Shown one piece after another: positions 57,701 to 60,394 of a stretch of DNA of 64,000 nt. The position numbers and the translations under genes were made by a program. The notes under the pieces are model-generated. The model searched no databases. It worked only from the letters and a program-made list of their open reading frames with translations, and was not told the DNA's origin. The stretch comes from Lingula anatina (lineage: Eukaryota > Brachiopoda > Lingulata > Lingulida > Lingulidae). Positions within the stretch are counted from its first letter, which is position 1. Each line of letters starts with the position of its first letter. Location of the stretch: positions 34,469 through 98,468 of the forward strand of contig NW_019775972.1 of assembly GCF_001039355.2 (NCBI RefSeq), given 5' to 3'.

Positions 57701-60394
57701 ATGCCTTCACAATTACTTTTTTACCCAGTCCCGGAACATTTTCCAAACTATTTCAAAACAGAGTTCTGCATGTGGAGCAATTGACAAGTTACTTAATGTT
57801 TGGTCCACCAAATTGCACTTACCACTTGCATTGCATTATATGCTACTTAAATGACATTCAAACTCATAATAACAATTTCATGCTTTTCACATTAACAAAA
57901 AAGAATAATGACCTTGATTTGCTATTAAACTGACATGTGAAAACGTTCACAATGTGACTTGAATTTCCTGGGCACATTATTTCTAATAAAAAAAATTACA
58001 CTTTGGCCAGGCAAAAATGGTTAAATTCGAATCAATTCTTCTCAGACAACCTTATGTGGTGCGTACAGATTTCAAAAGATATTTTTTCTTAGTAGCAATT
58101 TTTTTGCAAGTTTTATTTGCTTTTTAGAGAAAAACAATCGACATATGCAATGAATTTTTCTATGCAGGCATACAAAACAAAGCAGGAATAGAAAGAAAAC
58201 TTCTGATCAGCCACAATGTTCTTTCCTCCAACGTTTTAAAGAGCTGTAATAGAATCAGATGTGGTTCCTTCCTTTTCTTTCTTTCATGCAGTTATACAAT
58301 TAACCCTATCTGAAAATGCACCAATATCTAGATCATGGCACACAGTTTTGGTACAATAATGACAGAAAGAATTGCGCCATTAGTTTTGTTCTCTTGTCTC
58401 AGCCCTTACCCTGTACGTATGGACCGTCCTTTGGGTGTTCACGAACTTTGAGAGTATATTTTTCATGATGCTTTGAAAGTGGATGGGCAAGAAGATCACG
58501 AACACGCTCATTGTAAATTTCAAGGTAACTGAAATAAAACAGAACAAAAAACATGTCAAATTAGAAATCTTTATGCACATTTGACAACTAAGTTACTTAT
58601 ATTTAGGATATGGCTCTTTTCTTTAAGTTTTGATTAACACAAGTGTGCTAATGGAGACAACTGATATGTATTGATCTTAAAAGAAAAATTCAAGGCCATG
58701 AATAATATTCAGGTTTAGGTAAGGCGATACACTTCTGTTACAACCTTGTTTTTGCTTCTTCTCCCTACCTAACATCTATCCTGTATGAAATATGTTCTCC
58801 TTCATCTGTGTCATCCATACGAGCAAAAAGGCCCTAAAACGGAAAATGTTGATATCAATATGTGTATCATGTGTTTTTTTTTTTAGTAAAATATTTTTAA
58901 AGTAAAATACTGGATGAATAAAAAAGGACAAGTACTGTGGCCATAAGATACAGTATAATGATAAATAACTTACTTATCTATCACTTGGAATTAAATTGGA
59001 TAACTCTTGAAATATGCTTTATCTTTTGTTAGAATATAAATTACCTCACATATCCTTGGTGTTAGGCCAACTTGTTCCTGATATGAAAGAAAGTACCAAA
59101 TTAACAATACAGACAATTCAATCTGTAATTACAATCCTATGATAAAACAAAAGATATGGCAGGCTTTATTCTTAATTACAAAAATAAGAAACTGATAAGA
59201 AACCCCGCTTTGTGACTTATTGAAATATTAGAATTAGCCACAGGAAATGACAAATATAATCCTCATCAAATCTTACAAGTTAAAGATTCTTTCAGTCCTT
59301 ATCTGATGCTTACAGCTGCTCTTATCTGTGAAATTTGAGCAAAAAATGAAGGCAGACTTTCCACTGTTTATTCTCAAGGAAAGTATATACAAATCTTTCT
59401 ACCTGTACCAAAACCATATCAGCAAATGCCACACAAGCATTGTTTGCATTGCCTGCATACAATGTCTGAAATAACACAACACTTTTTCCTATGAAATGCA
59501 ACAACTGCTGATTTTTTAAAAATCTTATTATGTGCTAATATACTGTAATCTGGACAATAAAAGTTTTTGTCAGATATCTCTGGACTCCATATTTTTATTC
59601 CATAGTGTTTAAATGAGAATTTAAAAAAAGCAAATTCTCCCCCAGTGTTGCAATGAATGTCTTTATTCAACAATCCCATTAACAAGGCAGTTGAATCCAG
59701 GAAATGAAGTCATCAAGCAGTCTTCCTCCTTGCTATCTACCTTCCTACAGCACTTCAAGCCTTACAGATAAGCCAAAGTAAATTACACTGCTACTCAATC
59801 AGCTGGACATACAATGTCCACTCTACATGTATGTGTCTGGCAGTAATCTGGTCTAGGCATTGTTGCCACTGCTTAAAATTCACTGTGTCAATCTGTATCC
59901 ATTCCAAACTTTTCACAAACAGAGCTGTATTTTTAATAGATGCTGAGTGTTTCTAGTGGACTGATTAAAATCAAATTTTGAGTGTATTATCATAAATTTG
60001 CATTTCATCTTTAACTTACACTTTATATGACACTAAAATGACCCAAGAGGTGCTAGTGAAGAGACAGGACAAGGACAAGGTTTAAGCTGAACCATGGATG
60101 CATCACCTTTTAGAAATCACTTCATCACAGAAGCACACTAATTCCTAGTGTGAACATTTGTCTGCTGAGATATTTTTAGAACAAAAAAAGTCAACTCATG
60201 CTTTGGAAACTTGGAATGAATAGTTAAAATAACTTTCCAAAGTTAAAGACATTGATGCTCAAGTCTTTGCTACTTACAGGGTCCCCCATCATGGTGAATG
60301 TCTTCCCTGTCCCTGTTTGTCCATAGGCAAACACACAGGCGTTGTATCCCTCATAGGCAGACTGTAGCACCTCTGTCCCAAGATCTTGAAATAG
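1..60394 (-). CDS. STARD9: Giant kinesin-3 (STARD9/KIF16A-like), 30 joined exons, both ends off-window
   Basis: This gene model joins 30 minus-strand exons with GT-AG borders and matching phases. Its order is motor domain (P-loop GQTGTGKT, switch I SSRSHA, switch II DLAGSE), neck helix, FHA domain, coiled coil and an enormous low-complexity tail. The visible coding length is about 30.9 kb (about 10,300 residues), against about 4,700 for human STARD9 and about 1,300 for KIF16B. The first roughly 80 motor residues and the C-terminus are outside the window. Kinesin-3 proteins are plus-end-directed microtubule motors; human STARD9 acts at centrosomes in mitosis. STARD9 is preferred over KIF16B because of the giant tail exon, His for Asn in switch I, the long loop-12 insert and S-x-D-S-L motifs. 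However, the FHA segment RTNMFRFN is closer to KIF16B, so an ancestral KIF16-type gene is possible. One frame break is seen near 1690. Confidence 0.85.
52..697 (-). repeat. TQT motif array in the giant exon
   Basis: In the downstream frame, nine Thr-Gln-Thr motifs occur within about 215 residues. They alternate in a repeat of roughly 45 residues between STQTSR(A/G)SSP(V/L) and MSTQTD(E/G)SD, with some decayed copies (TQA, MQT, TQE). Thr-Gln-Thr is the core of LC8 (DYNLL) dynein-light-chain binding sites. The array continues to the window edge and may extend further. Confidence 0.75.
1657..1693 (-). other. Frame break in giant exon (single-base indel)
   Basis: The upstream frame reaches TGA at 1654-1656; the downstream frame has TGA at 1694-1696 and is then open to the left edge. 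The switch must therefore fall between 1657 and 1693. One extra A in the AAA at 1687-1689 would restore a continuous reading ([13 protein letters not shown]). There is no pyrimidine tract or good acceptor here for an intron, and no X-XXY-YYZ slippery heptamer. An assembly indel is the simplest explanation; a true allele or pseudogenising change is possible. Confidence 0.8.
3550..8230 (-). repeat. Degenerate coding tandem repeat (PPSDMS...PQDST)
   Basis: A block of about 4.7 kb in the giant exon made of diverged repeats with the themes [27 protein letters not shown] and NPQDST. The most regular part is about 5950-7700. Two adjacent units around 6131-6425 are nearly identical with a period of 147 bp (49 codons), measured from the recurring GCTGCTGACATATCTGATGG on the plus strand at 6131, 6278 and 6425. 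The period is a multiple of three, so copy changes keep the frame. Confidence 0.85.
19914..20213 (-). other. Intron (300 bp)
   Basis: AT-rich intron between the 1.2-kb tail exon and the giant exon; donor GTATGG, acceptor TTTCAG. Nothing else recognised. Confidence 0.9.
20214..21437 (-). CDS. STARD9: 1.2-kb tail exon
   Basis: 1,224 nt, phase 1-1, 408 codons. It starts [13 protein letters not shown] and ends QSSLK at donor AAAG|GTATGG. The start matches the start of the following giant exon (DMVMSVLS) and the end matches that of the preceding exon, suggesting exon duplication. The interior is Ser/Glu/Pro-rich, with a basic patch ([39 protein letters not shown]) containing several Ser-Pro sites. 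No domain seen. Confidence 0.93.
21717..25319 (-). CDS. STARD9: 3.6-kb tail exon with YDN motifs
   Basis: 3,603 nt, phase 1-1, 1,201 codons. It begins [21 protein letters not shown], a basic lead upstream of the first Met of the open frame, so the exon extends to the acceptor TTTAAG. It carries TETQTEQI and EGTQTETAS motifs, a [11 protein letters not shown] motif, and four YDN sites ([32 protein letters not shown]) plus SSYENLKK. Otherwise it is Ser/Glu/Thr/Pro-rich and disordered. Near the end is a short tandem repeat (VSGDxVSGD, 21777-21880). It ends QSSLK at donor AAAG|GTATTT. Confidence 0.93.
21777..21880 (-). repeat. Coding minisatellite, about 15-bp unit
   Basis: About seven copies of a unit reading (V/A)SGD(P/T/L), giving [20 protein letters not shown]. 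The 15-bp period preserves frame. It lies close to the 3-prime end of the 3.6-kb exon. Confidence 0.8.
25320..25992 (-). other. Intron (673 bp)
   Basis: AT-rich intron with donor GTAAAA and acceptor TTTAAG; no repeat or coding segment recognised. Confidence 0.85.
25993..26132 (-). CDS. STARD9: Basic tail exon
   Basis: 140 nt, phase 2 to 1: [35 protein letters not shown], then [11 protein letters not shown]. The middle is strongly basic and helical; the end repeats the S-x-D-S-L motif of the previous exon. It is isolated by a 3.3-kb upstream intron. Acceptor TTCCAG, donor CAG|GTAAAA. Confidence 0.9.
26133..29395 (-). other. Intron (3.3 kb)
   Basis: Donor GTGAGT at 29395 and acceptor TTCCAG at 26133. 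AT-rich with a slightly more GC-rich patch at 27180-27340. I saw no convincing exon on either strand and no clear repeat. Confidence 0.8.
29396..30467 (-). CDS. STARD9: Acidic tail exon with repeated S-x-D-S-L motifs
   Basis: 1,072 nt, phase 1 to 2, about 357 residues, highly acidic. It carries six variants of an aromatic-Ser-x-Asp-Ser-Leu/Ile motif: [49 protein letters not shown] and FSNDSLGEE. The C-terminal part ([36 protein letters not shown]) looks helical. Human STARD9 has related motifs as I recall (SEDSLAEK, FSLDSLID). Acceptor TTTCAG, donor GAG|GTGAGT splits an Arg. Confidence 0.93.
30715..31257 (-). CDS. STARD9: Tail exon with three PWxExTP repeats
   Basis: 543 nt, phase 1-1, 181 codons. 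It contains three copies of a basic motif: [27 protein letters not shown] and [14 protein letters not shown], at roughly 31203-31235, 31081-31117 and 31000-31035. The region between and after is Arg/Lys/Ser-rich, ending [17 protein letters not shown]. The TP sites look like proline-directed kinase targets. No domain recognised. Confidence 0.9.
31507..31674 (-). CDS. STARD9: Tail exon (Ser/Arg-rich)
   Basis: 168 nt, phase 1-1. It reads [20 protein letters not shown], then [20 protein letters not shown] and a Lys-rich end ([11 protein letters not shown]). It is low complexity and probably disordered. A second AG six bases into the exon (GTGCAG) could act as a tandem acceptor removing two residues. 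Donor AAAG|GTAATC. Confidence 0.85.
31675..32085 (-). other. Intron (411 bp) with TAA repeat
   Basis: Intron between two tail exons that contains the TAA microsatellite at 31961-32011. The upstream exon's open frame runs into this repeat, which is why the raw open frame ends in poly-Leu. Confidence 0.85.
31961..32011. repeat. (TAA)n microsatellite
   Basis: About 17 uninterrupted TAA units following an A-rich lead, within an intron. Confidence 0.97.
32086..32323 (-). CDS. STARD9: Tail exon ([12 protein letters not shown])
   Basis: 238 nt, phase 0 to 1, 79 codons, beginning [20 protein letters not shown]. No domain is recognised; it is mixed polar sequence with several Arg. The donor ATAG|GTGAGT leaves a split Gly. 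An open frame continues beyond it into the intronic TAA repeat, but the phase-matched donor makes that read-through unlikely. Confidence 0.85.
32324..32643 (-). other. Intron (320 bp)
   Basis: Donor GTAAGT at 32643, acceptor GAACAG at 32324; AT-rich, nothing else seen. Confidence 0.88.
32644..34472 (-). CDS. STARD9: Large tail exon: coiled coil then basic and Ser-rich region
   Basis: 1,829 nt, phase 1 to 0, about 610 residues. The first 120 residues are coiled coil (for example [20 protein letters not shown] and [15 protein letters not shown]), ending in a HTQTSSDGD motif. At about 33690-33830 lies a basic amphipathic stretch ([20 protein letters not shown] then KKEHKRK) that could bind membrane or microtubules. 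The rest is Ser/Asp/Pro-rich and probably disordered, with a short His run ([10 protein letters not shown]). Acceptor TTTCAG follows the GA microsatellite in the upstream intron; donor AGG|GTAAGT. Confidence 0.93.
34562..34640. repeat. (GA)n microsatellite in intron
   Basis: About 79 bp of AG/GA dinucleotides with one interruption (gagaagagag, 34611-34620), lying about 90 bp upstream, in transcript sense, of the 1.8-kb exon's acceptor. In transcript orientation it is a CT/TC tract, so it could act as an extended polypyrimidine stretch. Confidence 0.95.
34792..34965 (-). CDS. STARD9: Coiled-coil end with QT motifs
   Basis: 174 nt, phase 1-1. A helical start ([18 protein letters not shown]) runs into three spaced Gln-Thr motifs: [18 protein letters not shown] and ISIQTASDE. 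The T-Q-T form resembles LC8 dynein-light-chain binding sites. Acceptor TTTTAG, donor CAAG|GTATAG. Confidence 0.9.
34966..35381 (-). other. Intron (416 bp) with poly-A
   Basis: Intron between coiled-coil exons, with an A homopolymer of about 26 bases at 35299-35325. No other element seen. Confidence 0.85.
35382..35602 (-). CDS. STARD9: Coiled-coil exon 2
   Basis: 221 nt, phase 2 to 1, 73 full codons. Heptad-rich helical sequence: [20 protein letters not shown], a central [16 protein letters not shown], then [16 protein letters not shown]. It is rich in Glu, Arg, Lys, Gln and Leu without Pro, so a long coiled coil is expected. Acceptor TATCAG, donor AAC|GTAAGT. Confidence 0.92.
36374..36738. 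repeat. Direct repeat, copy 1
   Basis: A segment of about 365 bp starting TCAGACCACCC after a short A-tract and ending TTTCTGATATAT at the N. It is repeated at 36780-37146 with scattered substitutions and small indels. Both copies are preceded by poly-A. Confidence 0.93.
36739..36779. other. Assembly ambiguity: single N then poly-A
   Basis: The only N in the window (36739), immediately followed by 40 A residues (36740-36779). It marks the join between the two direct-repeat copies and suggests an unresolved junction. Confidence 0.95.
36780..37146. repeat. Direct repeat, copy 2
   Basis: Second copy of the 36374-36738 segment, offset by about 406 bp, following a 40-base A homopolymer. The arrangement of copy, N, poly-A, copy is typical of an unmerged haplotype or a patched gap, although a real duplication is possible. 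Confidence 0.93.
39019..39292. mobile_element. Inverted-repeat (foldback/MITE-like) element
   Basis: The left arm (about 39019-39098) reads TGCAGCATCACTCAC, then TATAAAGTATAATCTCCAGC, then GTTAACTTCAAGCA. The right arm (about 39222-39292) carries the reverse complements in mirror order, with mismatches, around a 120-bp centre. There is no coding capacity, so it is a non-autonomous foldback or MITE-type element in an intron. Confidence 0.8.
40772..40825 (-). CDS. STARD9: Coiled-coil exon 1
   Basis: 54 nt, phase 2-2: [18 protein letters not shown] then a split Arg. It is charged and helical, and begins the post-FHA coiled coil; KIF16B has GLEFERQQREELEKLE here. It sits alone between two introns of 3.6 and 5.2 kb. 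Acceptor TTTCAG, donor GTATGT. Confidence 0.88.
42254..42277 (-). CDS. Candidate 24-nt microexon
   Basis: A 24-nt stretch with a good donor (GTGAGT) and a pyrimidine-rich tract ending AAAG. Inserted between exons 44403-44539 and 40772-40825 it would add eight residues (SSQSWTEL, then a Cys split) without changing frame, since it is phase 2-2. The acceptor context is only fair, so this is speculative. Confidence 0.3.
43247..43458. mobile_element. Short inverted-repeat element (MITE-like)
   Basis: Arms of about 23 bp: TTCCCATAGATTTAGATCGA at 43247 and its imperfect reverse complement ending at 43458 (TCGATCTAAAAATCTATGGG). Weaker complementarity extends outward to about 43233 and 43473. The roughly 165-bp centre is more GC-rich than the surrounding intron. 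No open frame of note. Confidence 0.75.
44403..44539 (-). CDS. STARD9: Post-FHA Ser-rich linker exon
   Basis: 137 nt, phase 0 to 2. It encodes [20 protein letters not shown], a Tyr-Arg-Ser-Asp turn, then [16 protein letters not shown]. It is Ser/Pro-rich and probably disordered, with several Ser-Pro phosphosites, joining the FHA domain to the coiled coil. The split final codon (AG) joins to the next exon as Ser. Confidence 0.85.
44540..44919 (-). other. Intron (380 bp)
   Basis: AT-rich, donor GTAATG, acceptor TTCCAG; nothing else seen. Confidence 0.88.
44920..45002 (-). CDS. STARD9: FHA domain exon d
   Basis: 83 nt, phase 1 to 0: [20 protein letters not shown], then AKLREHRK. It is the last FHA strand plus the F-R-F-N-x-P-x-E-A-A-x-L-R tail typical of KIF16-type kinesins; it is closer to KIF16B (GRTNMFRFN) than to human STARD9 as I remember both. 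Acceptor CTCAG, donor GTAATG. Confidence 0.94.
45003..45334 (-). other. Intron (332 bp)
   Basis: AT-rich, between FHA exons c and d, donor GTAAGA, acceptor CTCAG; nothing else seen. Confidence 0.88.
45335..45472 (-). CDS. STARD9: FHA domain exon c
   Basis: 138 nt, phase 1-1: [20 protein letters not shown], then [20 protein letters not shown] and PIKLTQG. SEHC is the FHA S-x-x-H motif and VNG the conserved N-G turn. Donor CAGG|GTAAGA leaves a split Gly completed by the next exon. Confidence 0.94.
45730..45781 (-). CDS. STARD9: FHA domain exon b
   Basis: 52 nt, phase 0 to 1: [17 protein letters not shown] plus a split Val. S-I-G-R-E-D is the FHA beta3-beta4 turn whose Arg usually contacts phosphothreonine. 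KIF16B reads EGQTYVGRDDAS and STARD9 EGTTKIGRIDSD at this place, as I recall. Acceptor TTTCAG, donor GTATGT. Confidence 0.92.
45983..46190 (-). pseudogene. Three decayed tandem copies of part of FHA exon a
   Basis: The second half of exon 46197-46331 recurs three times in the intron just downstream, in units of 67-70 bp beginning at about 45983, 46050 and 46117, the exon-end unit itself starting at 46187. The farthest copy still reads [18 protein letters not shown] followed by a GTAAAG donor-like site, close to the exon's [18 protein letters not shown] and GTAAAT. The middle copy has an internal stop and the nearest is strongly diverged. They look like remnants of a partial exon duplication array. 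Confidence 0.8.
46197..46331 (-). CDS. STARD9: FHA domain exon a
   Basis: 45 codons, phase 0-0. A basic lead (RPVRRTKSM) is followed by [20 protein letters not shown] and [15 protein letters not shown](I/M)DDD(L/I)LSTG is the start of the FHA fold of KIF16-type kinesins. The downstream intron carries three degenerate copies of the second half of this exon (45983-46190), so the exon end was set by the GTAAAT donor that joins to [10 protein letters not shown]. Confidence 0.94.
46598..46657 (-). CDS. STARD9: KLTxxWxxKWNE linker exon
   Basis: 20 codons, phase 0-0: [20 protein letters not shown]. The L-T-x-x-W-x-x-K-W-N-E motif is a signature of kinesin-3 proteins just upstream of the FHA domain. 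Acceptor CCCTAG, donor GCT|GTAAGT. Confidence 0.93.
46945..47019 (-). CDS. STARD9: Linker exon between neck and FHA
   Basis: 25 codons, phase 0-0: [20 protein letters not shown], then ENEEK. It corresponds to the short helical segment before the conserved KLTxxWxxKWNE block in kinesin-3 proteins (S-M-E-E-K-L-Q-Q-N-E in KIF16B). Acceptor TTTGCAG, donor GTAATT. Confidence 0.88.
47020..48492 (-). other. Intron (1.5 kb) holding a candidate cassette exon
   Basis: Region between the neck exon and the next linker exon, with a 22-base A homopolymer at 47173-47194 and the candidate exon 47930-48013. No other feature recognised. Confidence 0.8.
47930..48013 (-). CDS. Candidate 28-codon cassette exon after the neck
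   Basis: 84 nt open in phase 0-0 with acceptor TTTCAG and donor CAG|GTAGAG. It would encode [20 protein letters not shown] and then HGKTPVNQ, a basic, His-rich segment between the neck and the FHA-linker. Skipping it leaves the frame intact, so it is either an alternative exon or a chance open stretch. I know no counterpart in KIF16B or STARD9. Confidence 0.45.
48493..48570 (-). CDS. STARD9: Neck helix exon
   Basis: 26 codons, phase 0-0: [20 protein letters not shown], then LCHAHM. This is the kinesin-3 neck, normally D-x-N-x-x-L-I-R-E-L-R-x-E-I-x-R-L-K, predicted to form a short coiled coil that regulates dimerisation. Acceptor TTTCAG, donor GTAGGT. Confidence 0.93.
48819..48916 (-). CDS. 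STARD9: Motor exon 10: alpha6, end of motor core
   Basis: 98 nt, phase 1 to 0: [20 protein letters not shown], then [22 protein letters not shown]-x-R-A-K-x-I-x-N-K-P is the conserved final helix of kinesin motor cores, followed by the neck-linker start. Donor GAA|GTAAGT. Confidence 0.95.
48917..49351 (-). other. Intron (435 bp)
   Basis: AT-rich intron, donor GTAAGT and acceptor TTTTAG; nothing else seen. Confidence 0.88.
49352..49555 (-). CDS. STARD9: Motor exon 9: enlarged loop 12 and alpha5
   Basis: 204 nt, phase 1-1. The first 41 residues are a Ser-rich insertion ([13 protein letters not shown]... to ...GSPNRRNVK) in loop L12, where KIF1-type motors carry the Lys-rich K-loop. It is followed by the conserved [20 protein letters not shown] and NSKTIMIA of loop 12/alpha5/beta8. 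Human STARD9 has a similarly long Ser/Gly-rich insert ending in Arg-Arg before [13 protein letters not shown], whereas KIF16B has a short one. This supports a STARD9-type assignment. Confidence 0.94.
49556..49989 (-). other. Intron (434 bp) with poly-C and a 20-bp duplication
   Basis: It contains a 16-base C run (49936-49951) and a perfect 20-bp tandem duplication, ACAGCCATGTTTTCTTATCT, at 49579-49598 and 49599-49618, just upstream in transcript sense of the loop-12 exon acceptor. Confidence 0.88.
49990..50102 (-). CDS. STARD9: Motor exon 8: switch II to alpha4
   Basis: 113 nt, phase 2 to 1. It encodes [20 protein letters not shown], then [19 protein letters not shown]. The first part completes switch II and loop L11; [10 protein letters not shown] is helix alpha4, the main microtubule contact. 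The L11 segment [12 protein letters not shown] is two to three residues longer than the KIF16B version as I recall it. Acceptor ATACAG, donor GTAAGT. Confidence 0.95.
50103..50837 (-). other. Intron (735 bp)
   Basis: Contains T-rich and C-rich/A-rich tracts (about 50262-50274 and 50655-50685). No exon or element recognised. Confidence 0.85.
50838..50905 (-). CDS. STARD9: Motor exon 7: beta7 and switch II start
   Basis: 68 nt, phase 0 to 2: [14 protein letters not shown] then IHLVDLAG and a split Ser. DLAGSE, the switch II motif, is divided between this exon and the next. The kinesin-typical [15 protein letters not shown] block is unmistakable. It is separated from motor exon 6 by a 3.9-kb intron that carries a MITE-like element. 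Confidence 0.95.
51958..52185 (+). CDS. Unrecognised open segment, possible nested first exon
   Basis: A plus-strand frame of 75 codons containing [20 protein letters not shown] and ending at TAA, with a possible donor GTAGGT inside. The composition is more CpG-rich and protein-like than the surrounding intron. The minus strand is also open here (about 51980-52129) with acceptor CACAG and donor GTTAGT. I do not recognise either product; it may be a nested gene fragment, an alternative exon, or an old insertion. Confidence 0.22.
   Translation: MRRYLLTMTHSVALETSNIVEDPSDSWEACFFDSIVSENQMWINRATKATQPPEALLCDFILVGDFEYQNPIFAL
52473..53026. mobile_element. MITE-like element with 17-bp terminal inverted repeats
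   Basis: The ends are TACCCCGTTCACACTAC at 52473 and its reverse complement finishing at 53026, flanked by TA-rich sequence. Sub-terminal motifs repeat the end theme internally (AGTGTGAACGC near 52543 and 52940; GAATCGGATTCC). No transposase frame is present, so it is a non-autonomous DNA element. Similar CCCGTTCACACTA termini are widespread in marine invertebrate genomes as far as I recall. Confidence 0.85.
54768..54840 (-). CDS. STARD9: Motor exon 6: switch I
   Basis: 73 nt, phase 2 to 0: [31 protein letters not shown] is switch I, which contacts nucleotide gamma-phosphate. The usual consensus is N-x-x-S-S-R-S-H; here the Asn position is His. As I recall, human STARD9 also has His there, while KIF16B has Asn. 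Donor CAG|GTAAGT. Confidence 0.95.
54841..56764 (-). other. Intron (1.9 kb)
   Basis: It contains a short TAA microsatellite (54892-54918). An open stretch at about 55723-55770 ([14 protein letters not shown]) has splice-like borders but does not fit the phase. No recognised element. Confidence 0.82.
54892..54918. repeat. (TAA)n microsatellite
   Basis: Nine TAA/ATA units directly upstream, in transcript sense, of the switch I exon. Confidence 0.95.
56765..56834 (-). CDS. STARD9: Motor exon 5: alpha3
   Basis: 70 nt, phase 1 to 2, reading [20 protein letters not shown] then NEN and a split Arg. It matches the D-L-S-x-H-L-V..G-x-x-N-R segment of KIF16-type motors, that is helix alpha3 just before switch I. 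Acceptor TTTTTCAG, donor GTAAGT. Confidence 0.93.
56835..58409 (-). other. Intron (1.6 kb)
   Basis: AT-rich; no exon or repeat recognised. Donor GTAAGG, acceptor TTTTCAG. Confidence 0.83.
58410..58528 (-). CDS. STARD9: Motor exon 4: SYLEIYNE block
   Basis: 119 nt, phase 2 to 1. It encodes [14 protein letters not shown], a short variable loop ([11 protein letters not shown]), then [22 protein letters not shown] and VREHP..GPYV are hallmark kinesin-3 motor motifs (beta5 and the following loop). Donor CAGG|GTAAGG was chosen because it leaves the frame that joins G-AT (Asp) of the next exon. Confidence 0.95.
58769..58833 (-). CDS. STARD9: Motor exon 3: alpha2b to beta4
   Basis: 65 nt, phase 0 to 2, reading [19 protein letters not shown] then DV and a split Ser. 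It corresponds to the end of alpha2 and the strand leading to the invariant V-S-Y-L-E-I-Y-N-E block, whose Ser codon is shared with the next exon. Acceptor TTTTAG, donor GTAGGG. Confidence 0.93.
59045..59077 (-). CDS. STARD9: Motor exon 2: 33-nt microexon after loop L5
   Basis: Eleven codons, [11 protein letters not shown], phase 0-0, with acceptor CAG and donor GTAATT. The sequence is the typical [16 protein letters not shown] start of helix alpha2b in KIF16-type motors, directly following the L5 loop. It is too short to stand out as an open frame and would be missed by simple ORF scans. Its phase fits both neighbours. Confidence 0.93.
59078..60277 (-). other. Intron (1.2 kb) with a candidate L5 cassette exon
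   Basis: Separates the P-loop exon from the GLTPRICE microexon; it holds the phase 0-0 candidate exon at 59403-59465. Otherwise AT-rich. Confidence 0.82.
59403..59465 (-). CDS. Candidate 21-codon cassette exon in motor loop L5
   Basis: 63 nt, open, phase 0-0, acceptor TTATTTCAG and donor CAG|GTAGAA. It encodes [20 protein letters not shown] and Q. The segment [14 protein letters not shown] partly resembles [12 protein letters not shown] of the P-loop exon, so it may be a diverged copy of that exon. If spliced between 60278-60394 and 59045-59077 it would lengthen loop L5. Whether it is used is unknown. Confidence 0.35.
60278..60394 (-). CDS. STARD9: Motor exon 1 in window: P-loop
   Basis: 39 codons, phase 0 at both ends, acceptor TTTTCCAG and donor GTAAGTA. 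It encodes the segment ending beta3-P-loop-alpha2: a [19 protein letters not shown] core followed by [15 protein letters not shown] is the Walker A nucleotide-binding loop of kinesins. By comparison with KIF16B about 80 residues of the motor (beta1, the VRVRP motif and the F-x-Y-D stretch) should precede it. I could not find them before 64000, so this is the most 5-prime exon I can support. Confidence 0.95.
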
